From NCBI GenBank assembly GCA_964623885.1, contig CAZUVM010000030.1, forward strand, positions 1 through 6,675: a stretch of DNA of 6,675 nt. The letters are read 5' to 3'. Made by a program: the position numbers and the translations under genes. The DNA comes from CAZUVM01 sp964623885. Its GTDB lineage: Bacteria; Verrucomicrobiota; Verrucomicrobiia; Limisphaerales; UBA8199. Below are positions 1 through 5,338 of the stretch, in pieces; the first letter of the stretch is position 1, and each line of letters begins with the position of its first letter. Under the pieces are notes generated by a model that was given only the letters and a program-made list of their open reading frames with translations, was not told where the DNA came from and made no database searches.

Positions 1-143
1 GCCGGGGCGTTTGAGGTGGTGGATGTTGAGGGTGCGCCGAGGATAACACGCGCGAAACTGAACAAGGCGAGCGCGAGCGAAAACCCGGCCTTTGGCCATA
101 AACGGCGATCGCGTACGCGTGCTTCGGGGCGACTGTTCCTCAT
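1..143 (-). CDS. N-terminus of an exported protein, truncated by the window edge
   Basis: An open frame runs on the minus strand from an ATG at 143-141 to the left edge, giving 47 codons with no stop. The start of the product reads MRNSRPEARVRDRRLWPK, followed by a hydrophobic stretch (about residues 19-34, AGFSLALALFSFARVI) and a small-residue site (LGA) before a Ser/Thr/Ala/Pro-rich segment. This is the layout of a Sec signal peptide: basic n-region, hydrophobic h-region, cleavage near residue 37. The gene lies 52 bases beyond the porin stop on the same strand, so it may be the next gene of the porin transcript, although a hairpin sits in the gap. The ribosome-binding site is weak: AGG lies only 3 bases before the ATG and a GAGG about 20 bases before it. 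The plus-strand frame over the same bases (1-162) is also open but shows no protein-like pattern. The mature protein is outside the window, so its function cannot be given. Confidence 0.5.
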   Translation of the reverse strand, partial: MRNSRPEARVRDRRLWPKAGFSLALALFSFARVILGAPSTSTTSNAP

Positions 144-148
144 CTGCC

Positions 149-174
149 TAACATTGGAATAATCCTCAATGTTA
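149..174 (-). other. Intergenic hairpin downstream of the porin gene
   Basis: TAACATTG at 149-156 is the exact reverse complement of CAATGTTA at 167-174, with a 10-base loop. It begins 22 bases after the porin stop codon on the minus strand. No T-run follows on that strand, so it is not a standard intrinsic terminator. It could be a weak terminator, an mRNA-stability hairpin between porin and the next gene, or chance. It ends 6 bases before the candidate ATG at 143. Confidence 0.35.
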
Positions 175-195
175 AACAATATAGGCTACGAACGC

Positions 196-1584
196 TCAAA
201 ATTCCAGGTGGAAGCGGGCGCCGAAGATGGAGACGGGGCCGCGGTCCTGGTTAAAGGCAGGGTCGCTAACGAATTGATAATCGAGCGCGGGGTGGATTCC
301 CTTCCAGATTTGGAAGTCGTAGTAAACCTCCATGATCTTCTCCCAGGAGTACGTAAGGTCACCGTCGCCGGCCAGGATGCCGAGACCGCCGGCTTCGAAA
401 AATCGCTGGTGAACGCCGGTGATGCCGTTGAGGACCCCGGCCAGGCCGAAAGTGTCGTTGGCGCGACCCCAGGCGGCGCCTTTAACGCTGATCCCGGCCG
501 TGGCGGTGCGGTCGACATCGGAAAAAACCCAGGCTTCAGTGTGTCCATCGCTCCAACCGAGCCGGGCGAACAGACCGATATTGCGAGCAATCTCCTGTTC
601 CACGTTTAACCCGAAGCCGTATTTAAAGCGGTAGTCGCGAGTGGCCTCGATATCGGCTGGGCGAAGGGAACTGTCGACGGAATCTTCGTAGCTGCCCATG
701 TGGGCACGGTTGAGGAAAGCTAGCAACCGCACGGCTCCGGGATGGTCCGCCAGGGTAATGCGCCGCTCGAATTCCGTGACCATGCCCCAGGCGTCGAGAT
801 AATGGGAGTCGATGGCCGTGCCGTTTGAGACCCGCGGCATCTGGAAGAACCCATAGCGCAACGCCCAATTCGGCTGGTTCAGTTCGGCGGCGAAACCAGT
901 GATGAATCCGATGCTGTCGGCAGGGTAATCCCAGGCCTCATTCGCCATTAGCGCCCAATTAAGAAACTGAGTGCGCGGGTCATTGGCGTAGGCGTTGTTG
1001 TCGAAAATATCTTTCGCGCTCATTTTGCCCAGCGTGAGCGTCAGGCGCGAAATATCCTGTTTTCCTGCCAGATGCAGGGCGTCGTCCTCAACCGTTTCCT
1101 GCTCCCCGCCAAGATTGAACGTTTGGCGGATAAACAAGCGGGAAATATTGTAGTTCGGCACGTCTGTGCCCAGGCGAAAAGCTTCGCCGTTGGGAAAAGC
1201 ATCAACTCCGAGCGTTTTGCTCAACCCGAAGCCCTGCCACATCAGTCCGTCAATATGCGCTTCCGCGCCCTGCCACAAGCGCACGCCGGCGTAAAGGTCC
1301 ACCGAGATGGTTTCTCTGACCTCGCCGCCGCTGTGAAGGCTGTTCGGGCCGGAATACTTTGCCGGGAAACCGGGGTAACCCTGGACAATATCGGTGTTTT
1401 GAACGTGCCAATTCCAGAATTGCTCGGGCGTCACTTCGAGCTGATTGGTCACGGCTGCCGGCGCCGACTCGGAGGGAGAAGTAGCGCCCGCTCCGAAAGT
1501 GGAGTCGGTCGCATTCGTCGCGGCCACCGCCGCAAGGGCGCTGAAAAGGAGCGCACTGGTTGTCGCCGCACTTCTGATGTCCAT
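196..1584 (-). CDS. Carbohydrate-selective porin, OprB family
   Basis: This is a probable outer-membrane beta-barrel porin of the OprB family, which lets sugars and other small solutes diffuse into the periplasm. With the ATG at 1584 the product has 462 residues, within the usual OprB size. Residues 1 to about 22-25 (MDIRSAATTSALLF then SALAAVAATNA) form a typical signal peptide. A Ser/Ala/Thr-rich linker leads to the family block at about 57-82, containing WNWHVQ, GYPGFPAKYSGPNSL and then GARLW-like AGVRLWQGAEAH. Further OprB hallmarks are QGFGLSKTLGV, FPNGEAFRLG and SRLFIRQTFNLGGE. The barrel runs to the C-terminal GARFHLEF, and the final aromatic residue is the usual sorting signal for outer-membrane barrels. 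The frame is open upstream to a TTG at 1638, with an ATG at 1620. I chose 1584 because it places the signal peptide at the N-terminus and because a candidate promoter covers 1611-1638. The substrate cannot be read from the sequence. Confidence 0.9.
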   Translation of the reverse strand: MDIRSAATTSALLFSALAAVAATNATDSTFGAGATSPSESAPAAVTNQLEVTPEQFWNWHVQNTDIVQGYPGFPAKYSGPNSLHSGGEVRETISVDLYAGVRLWQGAEAHIDGLMWQGFGLSKTLGVDAFPNGEAFRLGTDVPNYNISRLFIRQTFNLGGEQETVEDDALHLAGKQDISRLTLTLGKMSAKDIFDNNAYANDPRTQFLNWALMANEAWDYPADSIGFITGFAAELNQPNWALRYGFFQMPRVSNGTAIDSHYLDAWGMVTEFERRITLADHPGAVRLLAFLNRAHMGSYEDSVDSSLRPADIEATRDYRFKYGFGLNVEQEIARNIGLFARLGWSDGHTEAWVFSDVDRTATAGISVKGAAWGRANDTFGLAGVLNGITGVHQRFFEAGGLGILAGDGDLTYSWEKIMEVYYDFQIWKGIHPALDYQFVSDPAFNQDRGPVSIFGARFHLEF

Positions 1585-1610
1585 GACGCGCCCCGGGCTT
1601 GGAAGGCAGG

Positions 1611-1638
1611 ACTGTAGCATCAGAAGGGAATTCGACAA
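1611..1638 (-). promoter_or_regulatory. Candidate sigma-70 promoter of the porin gene
   Basis: Read on the minus strand, TTGTCG (1638-1633) and TACAGT (1616-1611) are separated by 16 bases, resembling -35 and -10 boxes. Transcription would start near 1604, leaving a leader of about 20 bases before the ATG at 1584. The same TACAGT hexamer appears in the candidate tRNA promoter. The match is moderate and untested. If correct, it rules out the longer start codons at 1620 and 1638. Confidence 0.3.
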
Positions 1639-1712
1639 CTACGGGGGTGCGTCATGCGGGAAGGGGTGCAGCCATTTTGACGGCGAGGACGAGAGGCCAA
1701 CAGTAGGCGCGG

Positions 1713-2594
1713 TCAAGCGGGAAAGTTGACAGGTGGTTTGTCTCCATACACAGCGTCCAAAATGGAATCGAGGGGTGGCACCGCGCTGCGCGGAACGTCG
1801 TCCCAATTGACGTAATTAAGGACAAACCTCTCGGGGTCTTGCATCGCGACCTGAATATTTACACCCTTCAGCGACGAAACCACCTCAAATACTTCTTGTC
1901 TTTCCTTCAGCCCCATCCGACACCCAATCACAACGTTCTTTATGGCCTTTGGCGAAAGCTTCAGCATGTACGCGAATCCTGACCCATTATCATTCGGCTT
2001 CTTGCGAAGATCGCTCAGTTTACGAATTGCTCGCCACTCGCCTTCTTTCTCCCAATCACGGCTTTTAGTCACGAAAATTGCCGGATTAGTAACTTGCTCC
2101 GTCAATTTGACCCGGGGACGATCATCTGAATACGTAACGTGGGTTATTGTTTCGAGCGTCACCTCGTAGGGCAGTGTCCCGGCCAACGGTGAGAGGAGAC
2201 TTGGATCAAATTCGATGACCATTCCTTTGTGCTCCTCGGCATAATGGGCCCACATCGTCAGATTGTTTTTGTGCTCGGTCAGAGAAAGCACTCCGAACGC
2301 GGCGTTAATTCGTCTTGTCAGTTTTTCCCTCGCCTGTTCGATGAACCATTGTCGATGGGTTTTTGGGATGTTCCTCAAAAAATCCTTTTCTCCCTCATCC
2401 TTTTCCCCGCGCTCCAAAAACTGGCTCCACTCCGCATCGCTGGGCAGCAAGATGGCCGGACTGAGATCAAAGGGGTCGTTAAAGCTGGATGGCGGTGAGA
2501 AGCAAATCTCTTGATCTCTCAGGATATCGATCCTCTTTTGTTTTACATATTTGAAAAGCGATTCGGGTAGCCGGGTTTGCTCAGCTTCGGTCAT
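1713..2594 (-). CDS. DUF2971 domain-containing protein
   Basis: The 293-residue product matches the DUF2971 family as I know it. The N-terminal block is LFKYVKQKRIDILRDQEICFS then PPSSFNDPFDLSPA (residues about 13-48). The middle block is GVLSLTEHKNNLTMWAHYAEEHKGMVIEFD (about 101-130). A later block holds FVTKSRDWEKEGEWRAIRKL (about 174-193). The family has no settled biochemical function that I can name. These soluble proteins of about 250-320 residues are scattered among bacteria, often in accessory DNA. No signal peptide or membrane segment is seen. The ATG at 2594 has no good Shine-Dalgarno sequence (CACCCACCT precedes it), but the family N-terminus begins only about 12 residues later, so the start is probably right. 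The gene looks AT-richer than the porin and the DedA unit and lies beside a tRNA, which is compatible with horizontal acquisition. No integrase or flanking att repeat is visible. Confidence 0.85.
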   Translation of the reverse strand: MTEAEQTRLPESLFKYVKQKRIDILRDQEICFSPPSSFNDPFDLSPAILLPSDAEWSQFLERGEKDEGEKDFLRNIPKTHRQWFIEQAREKLTRRINAAFGVLSLTEHKNNLTMWAHYAEEHKGMVIEFDPSLLSPLAGTLPYEVTLETITHVTYSDDRPRVKLTEQVTNPAIFVTKSRDWEKEGEWRAIRKLSDLRKKPNDNGSGFAYMLKLSPKAIKNVVIGCRMGLKERQEVFEVVSSLKGVNIQVAMQDPERFVLNYVNWDDVPRSAVPPLDSILDAVYGDKPPVNFPA

Positions 2595-2642
2595 AGGTGG
2601 GTGATGCTTGTGCTGAGAGCTTAGAAACGCAAAGAAGCCACT

Positions 2643-2670
2643 TTGTAATCAGTTGCCCAAAGTTGCCCAA
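2643..2670 (-). promoter_or_regulatory. Candidate promoter and tandem repeat upstream of the DUF2971 gene
   Basis: The 10-base unit AGTTGCCCAA occurs twice without a gap at 2651-2660 and 2661-2670 (TTGGGCAACT on the minus strand). The outer copy supplies TTGGGC as a possible -35 box (2670-2665), 16 bases from TTACAA (2648-2643). A repeat overlapping a -35 box would suit an operator, but the promoter match is weak. The repeat is certain; the regulatory role is inference. Confidence 0.3.
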
Positions 2671-2692
2671 AACGCCCTATTAGCCCATATTC

Positions 2693-2707
2693 GGCAGGAT
2701 TCCTGCC
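2693..2707. repeat. Short perfect palindrome between the DUF2971 gene and the tRNA
   Basis: GGCAGGA (2693-2699) and TCCTGCC (2701-2707) are exact reverse complements around a single central T. The site lies about 70 bases beyond the tRNA 3' end. No T-run follows in the tRNA direction, so it is not a clear terminator. It could be a protein-binding site or chance. Confidence 0.4.
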
Positions 2708-2774
2708 AATTGCTAAATCAGTGGGGAAAAGCGGTTTAATGGCCTATTTGCGGGGGTTTTCATCGGTTTTTTGT

Positions 2775-2849
<75 letters not shown>

Positions 2850-2861
2850 AACCGGGCAGGA

Positions 2862-2890
2862 ACTGTACCGATGGTCAGGGCGTTGGGCAA
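2862..2890 (-). promoter_or_regulatory. Candidate promoter of the CAU tRNA
   Basis: On the minus strand, TTGCCC (2890-2885) and TACAGT (2867-2862) are separated by exactly 17 bases. The -10 box ends 12 bases before the mature tRNA 5' end, so the precursor would have only a short 5' leader for RNase P to remove. The spacing and placement are good, while the hexamers match the consensus only in part. Confidence 0.45.
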
Positions 2891-2906
2891 GTCCGCAAAG
2901 CAGCAA

Positions 2907-3305
2907 TCAGGGCGAAAACGCCTTGTATGCGCGACTAATTGAGCGCACTTCTGGCGCGTGGAGGGATTGTGCCTTGCGGGACCCGGGAGGCGGCGGTGTG
3001 GGGATGTCTTCGGGCAACTGGGACACGAGTTCTTCGCCGATGCCAATTTCCTCGATCAAAATGCGTTTACGCTCGGCCGCCGAGGCCGACCGCACGCTGA
3101 TAGTACCATAGCTTTCGAACGAGACAGCGTTGCCAAATGCCACCCCGACAACTCGGCTGCCGCGGTTGGCCCTGGCATGGAGCGCGGACAGTCTTGTCCG
3201 CAACGACATTCGATGTCGAGCTTGCTGCGGACAAGACTGTCCGCGCTCCGGCTCCTCGGTTGCTGCTTCGCTGCGCTGTGTATTTCGTGTTTCTTCCTTC
3301 TGCAT
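2907..3305 (-). CDS. Unrecognised reading frame, 5' part within a palindromic repeat
   Basis: This frame would encode 132 residues at most. I do not recognise it. The half from about residue 50 on looks protein-like: RVVGVAFGNAVSFESYGT, then ISVRSASAAERKRILIEEIG, IGEELVSQLPED and a proline run IPTPPPPG, with many G/C third positions as in the neighbouring genes. The first half is different: it is translated from the nested inverted repeat at 3179-3249 and gives the low-information peptide RGQSCPQQARHRMSLRTRLS. Either a shorter gene starts within or below the repeat (an ATG lies inside it, and a GTG lies near 3143), or the repeat inserted into an older gene and left only its 3' end. There is no convincing ribosome-binding site. 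The 3' end is 17 bases from the tRNA promoter. It may not be expressed. Confidence 0.3.
   Translation of the reverse strand: MQKEETRNTQRSEAATEEPERGQSCPQQARHRMSLRTRLSALHARANRGSRVVGVAFGNAVSFESYGTISVRSASAAERKRILIEEIGIGEELVSQLPEDIPTPPPPGSRKAQSLHAPEVRSISRAYKAFSP
3179..3249. repeat. Nested palindromic repeat element (REP/MITE-like)
   Basis: Two perfect 24-base inverted arms lie at 3179-3202 and 3226-3249. Each has the core GCGGACAGTCTTGTCCGC or its complement, which is itself an imperfect palindrome (GCGGACA/TGTCCGC). Between them, CGACAT (3204-3209) and ATGTCG (3213-3218) form a further hairpin with loop TCG. The structure could fold as one long hairpin or as three small ones. I recall similar sequences dispersed in Verrucomicrobiota genomes, where they are often mistranslated as parts of proteins. 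The copy lies between the SPW gene and the weak frame at 2907-3305 and could act on either transcript. Confidence 0.85.
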
Positions 3306-3326
3306 GGAAACGTTTAGTGATAAGGG

Positions 3327-3357
3327 TTGAAAACCGAAAAAGTTGGGCGATTTTAAT
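3327..3357 (+). promoter_or_regulatory. Candidate promoter of the SPW-repeat gene
   Basis: TTGAAA (3327-3332) and TTTAAT (3352-3357) are 19 bases apart, or 18 if TTTTAA at 3351 is used. The spacing is slightly long. Transcription would begin near 3364, just before the ribosome-binding site, giving a very short leader. It is the best candidate in the A+T-rich stretch before the gene, but weak. Confidence 0.25.
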
Positions 3358-3376
3358 AGCTAGAGAAAGGAATGGC

Positions 3377-3748
3377 ATGAATTCACTGACTAGCAGACGC
3401 CCGGTAATGGGAGCTGAATTGGCAAATATCGTTCTTGGAATCTGGGTGGCGCTTTCGCCTTTTGTCCTGGGATTCCGAAATGTTGCCGGCAGGTGGAGCA
3501 ACGTCGCCGTGGGAATCGCGCTCATCCTGGTGGCGCTGGCCGGTACGTGGGGCGACGAAGCGTTCGAGGGACTGGTTGTGCCACTTGGCGCATGGGTGTT
3601 TATCTCACCCTTTATACTTGGATTTTCGACCGGCGCATTTTTGGCGAACAATGTCGTCCTGGCGTTTGTGGTAATCGCCGCAGGGGCGATGAGCGATGCA
3701 CTGCGTTCGCCGGAAGCACCGCATCTGGATGGAAGGCCCATTGTGTAG
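3377..3748 (+). CDS. SPW-repeat integral membrane protein
   Basis: The 123-residue product is a small inner-membrane protein with two copies of the SPW repeat, a short membrane-hairpin motif of unknown function. The copies are IWVALSPFVLGF (residues 22-33) and AWVFISPFILGF (72-83). In both, the usual Trp of S-P-W is Phe. Four hydrophobic segments are visible, at about 14-33, 42-58, 66-84 and 90-107, in line with two hairpins from an internal duplication. I chose the ATG at 3377 because AAAGG (3366-3370) lies 6 bases before it. The frame is open further upstream to 3137, but that extension translates the palindromic repeat and is spurious. The gene stands alone on the plus strand, with an inverted-repeat-bounded element starting 10 bases after its stop. 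Such proteins are often single small genes; no partner or substrate can be read here. Confidence 0.82.
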   Translation: MNSLTSRRPVMGAELANIVLGIWVALSPFVLGFRNVAGRWSNVAVGIALILVALAGTWGDEAFEGLVVPLGAWVFISPFILGFSTGAFLANNVVLAFVVIAAGAMSDALRSPEAPHLDGRPIV

Positions 3749-3757
3749 TACGTTCCG

Positions 3758-3966
3758 TGGACTGAAGTCCTTGTCATTACCCACATCTTAAAAAGATTCG
3801 CATCAGTTAGCCTGCCGGACGCGAAAGATACTCCTTGGAACAGCCACGAGCGGGATCGCGACGCCAACGGCGTCATGAACCCAGGGTCATTCCTTGATCT
3901 GCTCCGAATACAGAAGCTGTCGAAAATGTGGGTAATGACAAGGACTTAAGTCAGACTGAAGTCCAC
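3758..3966. mobile_element. Inverted-repeat-bounded element, probable MITE or IS remnant
   Basis: A 27-base sequence at 3760-3786 recurs inverted at 3926-3952 with one mismatch; its core is CTTGTCATTACCCACAT. The whole is framed by GTGGACTGAAGTCC at 3757-3770 and GACTGAAGTCCAC at 3954-3966, which would join into the palindrome GTGGACT-GA-AGTCCAC. The roughly 140-base interior has no convincing gene: only a short frame ending DLLRIQKLSKMWVMTRT on the plus strand and a similar ending on the other strand, both caused by the inverted ends. This fits a non-autonomous element or an internally deleted insertion sequence placed in, or built on, a GGACTGAAGTCC-type repeat. No transposase is present, and the exact ends and target duplication are uncertain. 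Confidence 0.6.
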
Positions 3967-3971
3967 TAATT

Positions 3972-3997
3972 CATTTCATCGCTAACGCGATGAAATG
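3972..3997. terminator. Strong hairpin, possible terminator of the SPW gene or the element
   Basis: CATTTCATCGC (3972-3982) and GCGATGAAATG (3987-3997) are perfectly complementary over 11 bases around a TAAC loop. The plus strand continues CGTTATTTCG, with only a broken T-run, so an intrinsic terminator is possible but not standard. It lies 223 bases after the SPW stop and just after the inverted-repeat element. Function is inferred; the hairpin itself is plain. Confidence 0.45.
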
Positions 3998-4103
3998 CGT
4001 TATTTCGCTACATACTTTTTATACCGCTTAATAATTTCCCAAGCGCTCACAGTCCCCAATGAAAAATAAAAAATGCTCGATTCTCAATGCTCAATGAGGT
4101 CCT
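3998..4103. other. Gene-free A+T-rich stretch with a short direct repeat
   Basis: This stretch between the hairpin and the kinase fragment holds no open frame worth reporting. It is A/T-rich (CTTTTTATACC and GAAAAATAAAAAATG). AATGCTC is repeated at 4072-4078 and 4086-4092. The low GC contrasts with the flanks and suggests intergenic or degraded DNA. Confidence 0.5.
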
Positions 4104-4322
4104 TTACTCCGCCAGGGGCAGCTCCACCCAGAAGCGGCTCCCCTTCCCCGCTTCTGACTCGGCCCCGACTTTGCCGCCCATGCGCTCGGCCACCTTACGC
4201 ACGATGGCAAGTCCGATTCCAGTGCCTTCGTGCGTGCGATCCAGCTTCTGAAAGAGTCCGAACAAGCGACCCTGGGCGTTTCGCGGAATGCCGATGCCGT
4301 TATCTTCGACCCAAATCCTTGC
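4104..4322 (-). pseudogene. C-terminal fragment of a sensor histidine kinase (HATPase domain)
   Basis: The minus strand encodes about 72 residues that are plainly the end of a histidine kinase ATP-binding domain: G1 box VEDNGIGIP (D-x-G-x-G type), F box LFGLFQKL, G2 box GTGIGLAIVRK, then ERMGGKVGAESEAGKGSRFW and ELPLAE before the stop at 4104-4106. The N box, dimerisation/phosphoacceptor (HisKA) region and sensor domains are all missing. The frame stays open only to an in-frame TGA at 4385-4383, and the residues before ARIWVEDNG (NPTAAPPQSQRY) do not resemble a kinase. There is no plausible start codon with a ribosome-binding site. It partly overlaps the region just past the 3' end of the VOC gene. 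I read it as a remnant left by deletion or recombination, unable to phosphorylate a response regulator. Confidence 0.85.
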
Positions 4323-4375
4323 GTACCTCTGCGATTGGGGGGGCGCCGCCGTCGGATTCTGAAAGGCCTGCAGAC

Positions 4376-5335
4376 TTAACCGTCAGATCGTACGAGGTCA
4401 GGCTCCGGAACCGTATGGGGTGAACACCTGCCGGGGATGTCGTAAGATCCAGCAGCGATCGCATTCGCGGAGGCTTGCACCTCGACGCAGCTTCCGTTTG
4501 GGTCACGAATTTGGAGGATGGGACGGTCTTCCTGAGGCGATAGCAGCCGCGTTGCGTAATGCAGGACTGGGGCGCGATGACGCAAACAATAGAGGATTTC
4601 GGGGATCGGGACTTCGAAACGATAAGAGATCAATCCGACGCTGTTAGTGGGAGGAGCGGTTTCGCCGGACCATGTATTGACAGCCACGTGATGATGGTAA
4701 TTGGCGGCAGCGAAAAAAAGCGCGCCCGGGTAGGAACGTTGCGTGATCGCCAGGCCAAGAAAGTCGCTGTAAAACTGCTCGGCGATCGGCAGATCGGCAA
4801 CGTCAAGGTGGATGTGGCCGAGCTCTACCCCGGCGGGTAAATTATTTGATACCGACTCGGCGGGGCTGGAAGAGAGAAGGTTCTCCACATCAAGCGGCGA
4901 TGTGCGCATTAACACCTGGTTATTGCGCCATTGCCATTGCGAGCGGGGTCGATCGGCGTACAGCTCGACGCCATTGCCGTCTGGATCGGCGAGGTAAATC
5001 GCTTCGCTGACGCCGTGATCCGAGGCGCCATCAATTGGATAACCCGCATCAATAAGGCGGCGATACCCACGAGCAAGGTCATTTCGGGTGGGGAAACGGA
5101 GGGCAAAGTGATAGAGGCCAGTCGAGCGAGGCGGGCGTGGTGCGGCGTTACTATCCTCGCTCAGCACGATCAAACCCGGGCTCTCAGGCATGGCTGAGAG
5201 GACGCTTTGGGAAATTGACACCTGCGACGGCTTCAGCCCGAGCACGCCGGCATAAAACTCAAGCATCGAACTGATGCTGGTCGTCCGCAGATGCACCTGA
5301 CTGAGCCGAGTCTGATCCGGTAAGAACCCTTTCAT
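4376..5335 (-). CDS. VOC-family extradiol dioxygenase-like protein (CatE type), two modules
   Basis: The 319-residue product has two vicinal-oxygen-chelate modules and resembles the CatE catechol-2,3-dioxygenase group (COG2514), soluble enzymes that cleave catechol-like rings with Fe(II). Module one (about 10-130) contains QVHLRTT (His15), GLYHFALR (His76) and DPDGNGVELYAD (Glu124). Module two (about 170-288) contains GHIHLDVAD (His174/His176), the CatE-like stretch NYHHHVAVNTW (212-222) and DPNGSCVEVQA (Glu285). The second module therefore keeps a full His-His-Glu metal set. About 30 extra residues follow the last strand. The ATG at 5335 comes 3 bases after the DedA stop and has no clear Shine-Dalgarno sequence, so translation probably depends on coupling to DedA. 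The substrate is not known; a glyoxalase-like or other VOC activity is possible. The histidine-kinase fragment begins about 54 bases past its stop. Confidence 0.85.
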   Translation of the reverse strand: MKGFLPDQTRLSQVHLRTTSISSMLEFYAGVLGLKPSQVSISQSVLSAMPESPGLIVLSEDSNAAPRPPRSTGLYHFALRFPTRNDLARGYRRLIDAGYPIDGASDHGVSEAIYLADPDGNGVELYADRPRSQWQWRNNQVLMRTSPLDVENLLSSSPAESVSNNLPAGVELGHIHLDVADLPIAEQFYSDFLGLAITQRSYPGALFFAAANYHHHVAVNTWSGETAPPTNSVGLISYRFEVPIPEILYCLRHRAPVLHYATRLLSPQEDRPILQIRDPNGSCVEVQASANAIAAGSYDIPGRCSPHTVPEPDLVRSDG

Positions 5336-5338
5336 AGA

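Noticed and set aside
169..609. 146-residue plus-strand frame, and further plus-strand frames at 1072-1729
   Set aside because: They are antisense shadows of the porin, whose family motifs and signal peptide are clear.
3179..3249. CRISPR-like repeat
   Set aside because: The repeat units are inverted, occur once as a pair, and have no regular spacers.
3137..3376. N-terminal extension of the SPW protein by 80 residues
   Set aside because: It translates the palindromic repeat; the ATG at 3377 has a good ribosome-binding site and begins the family-like sequence.
3067..3876. 269-residue minus-strand frame
   Set aside because: It is antisense to the SPW gene and crosses the repeat and the inverted-repeat element; composition is not protein-like.
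4073..4423. 116-residue plus-strand frame
   Set aside because: It is antisense to the histidine-kinase fragment, whose G1, F and G2 boxes define the coding strand.
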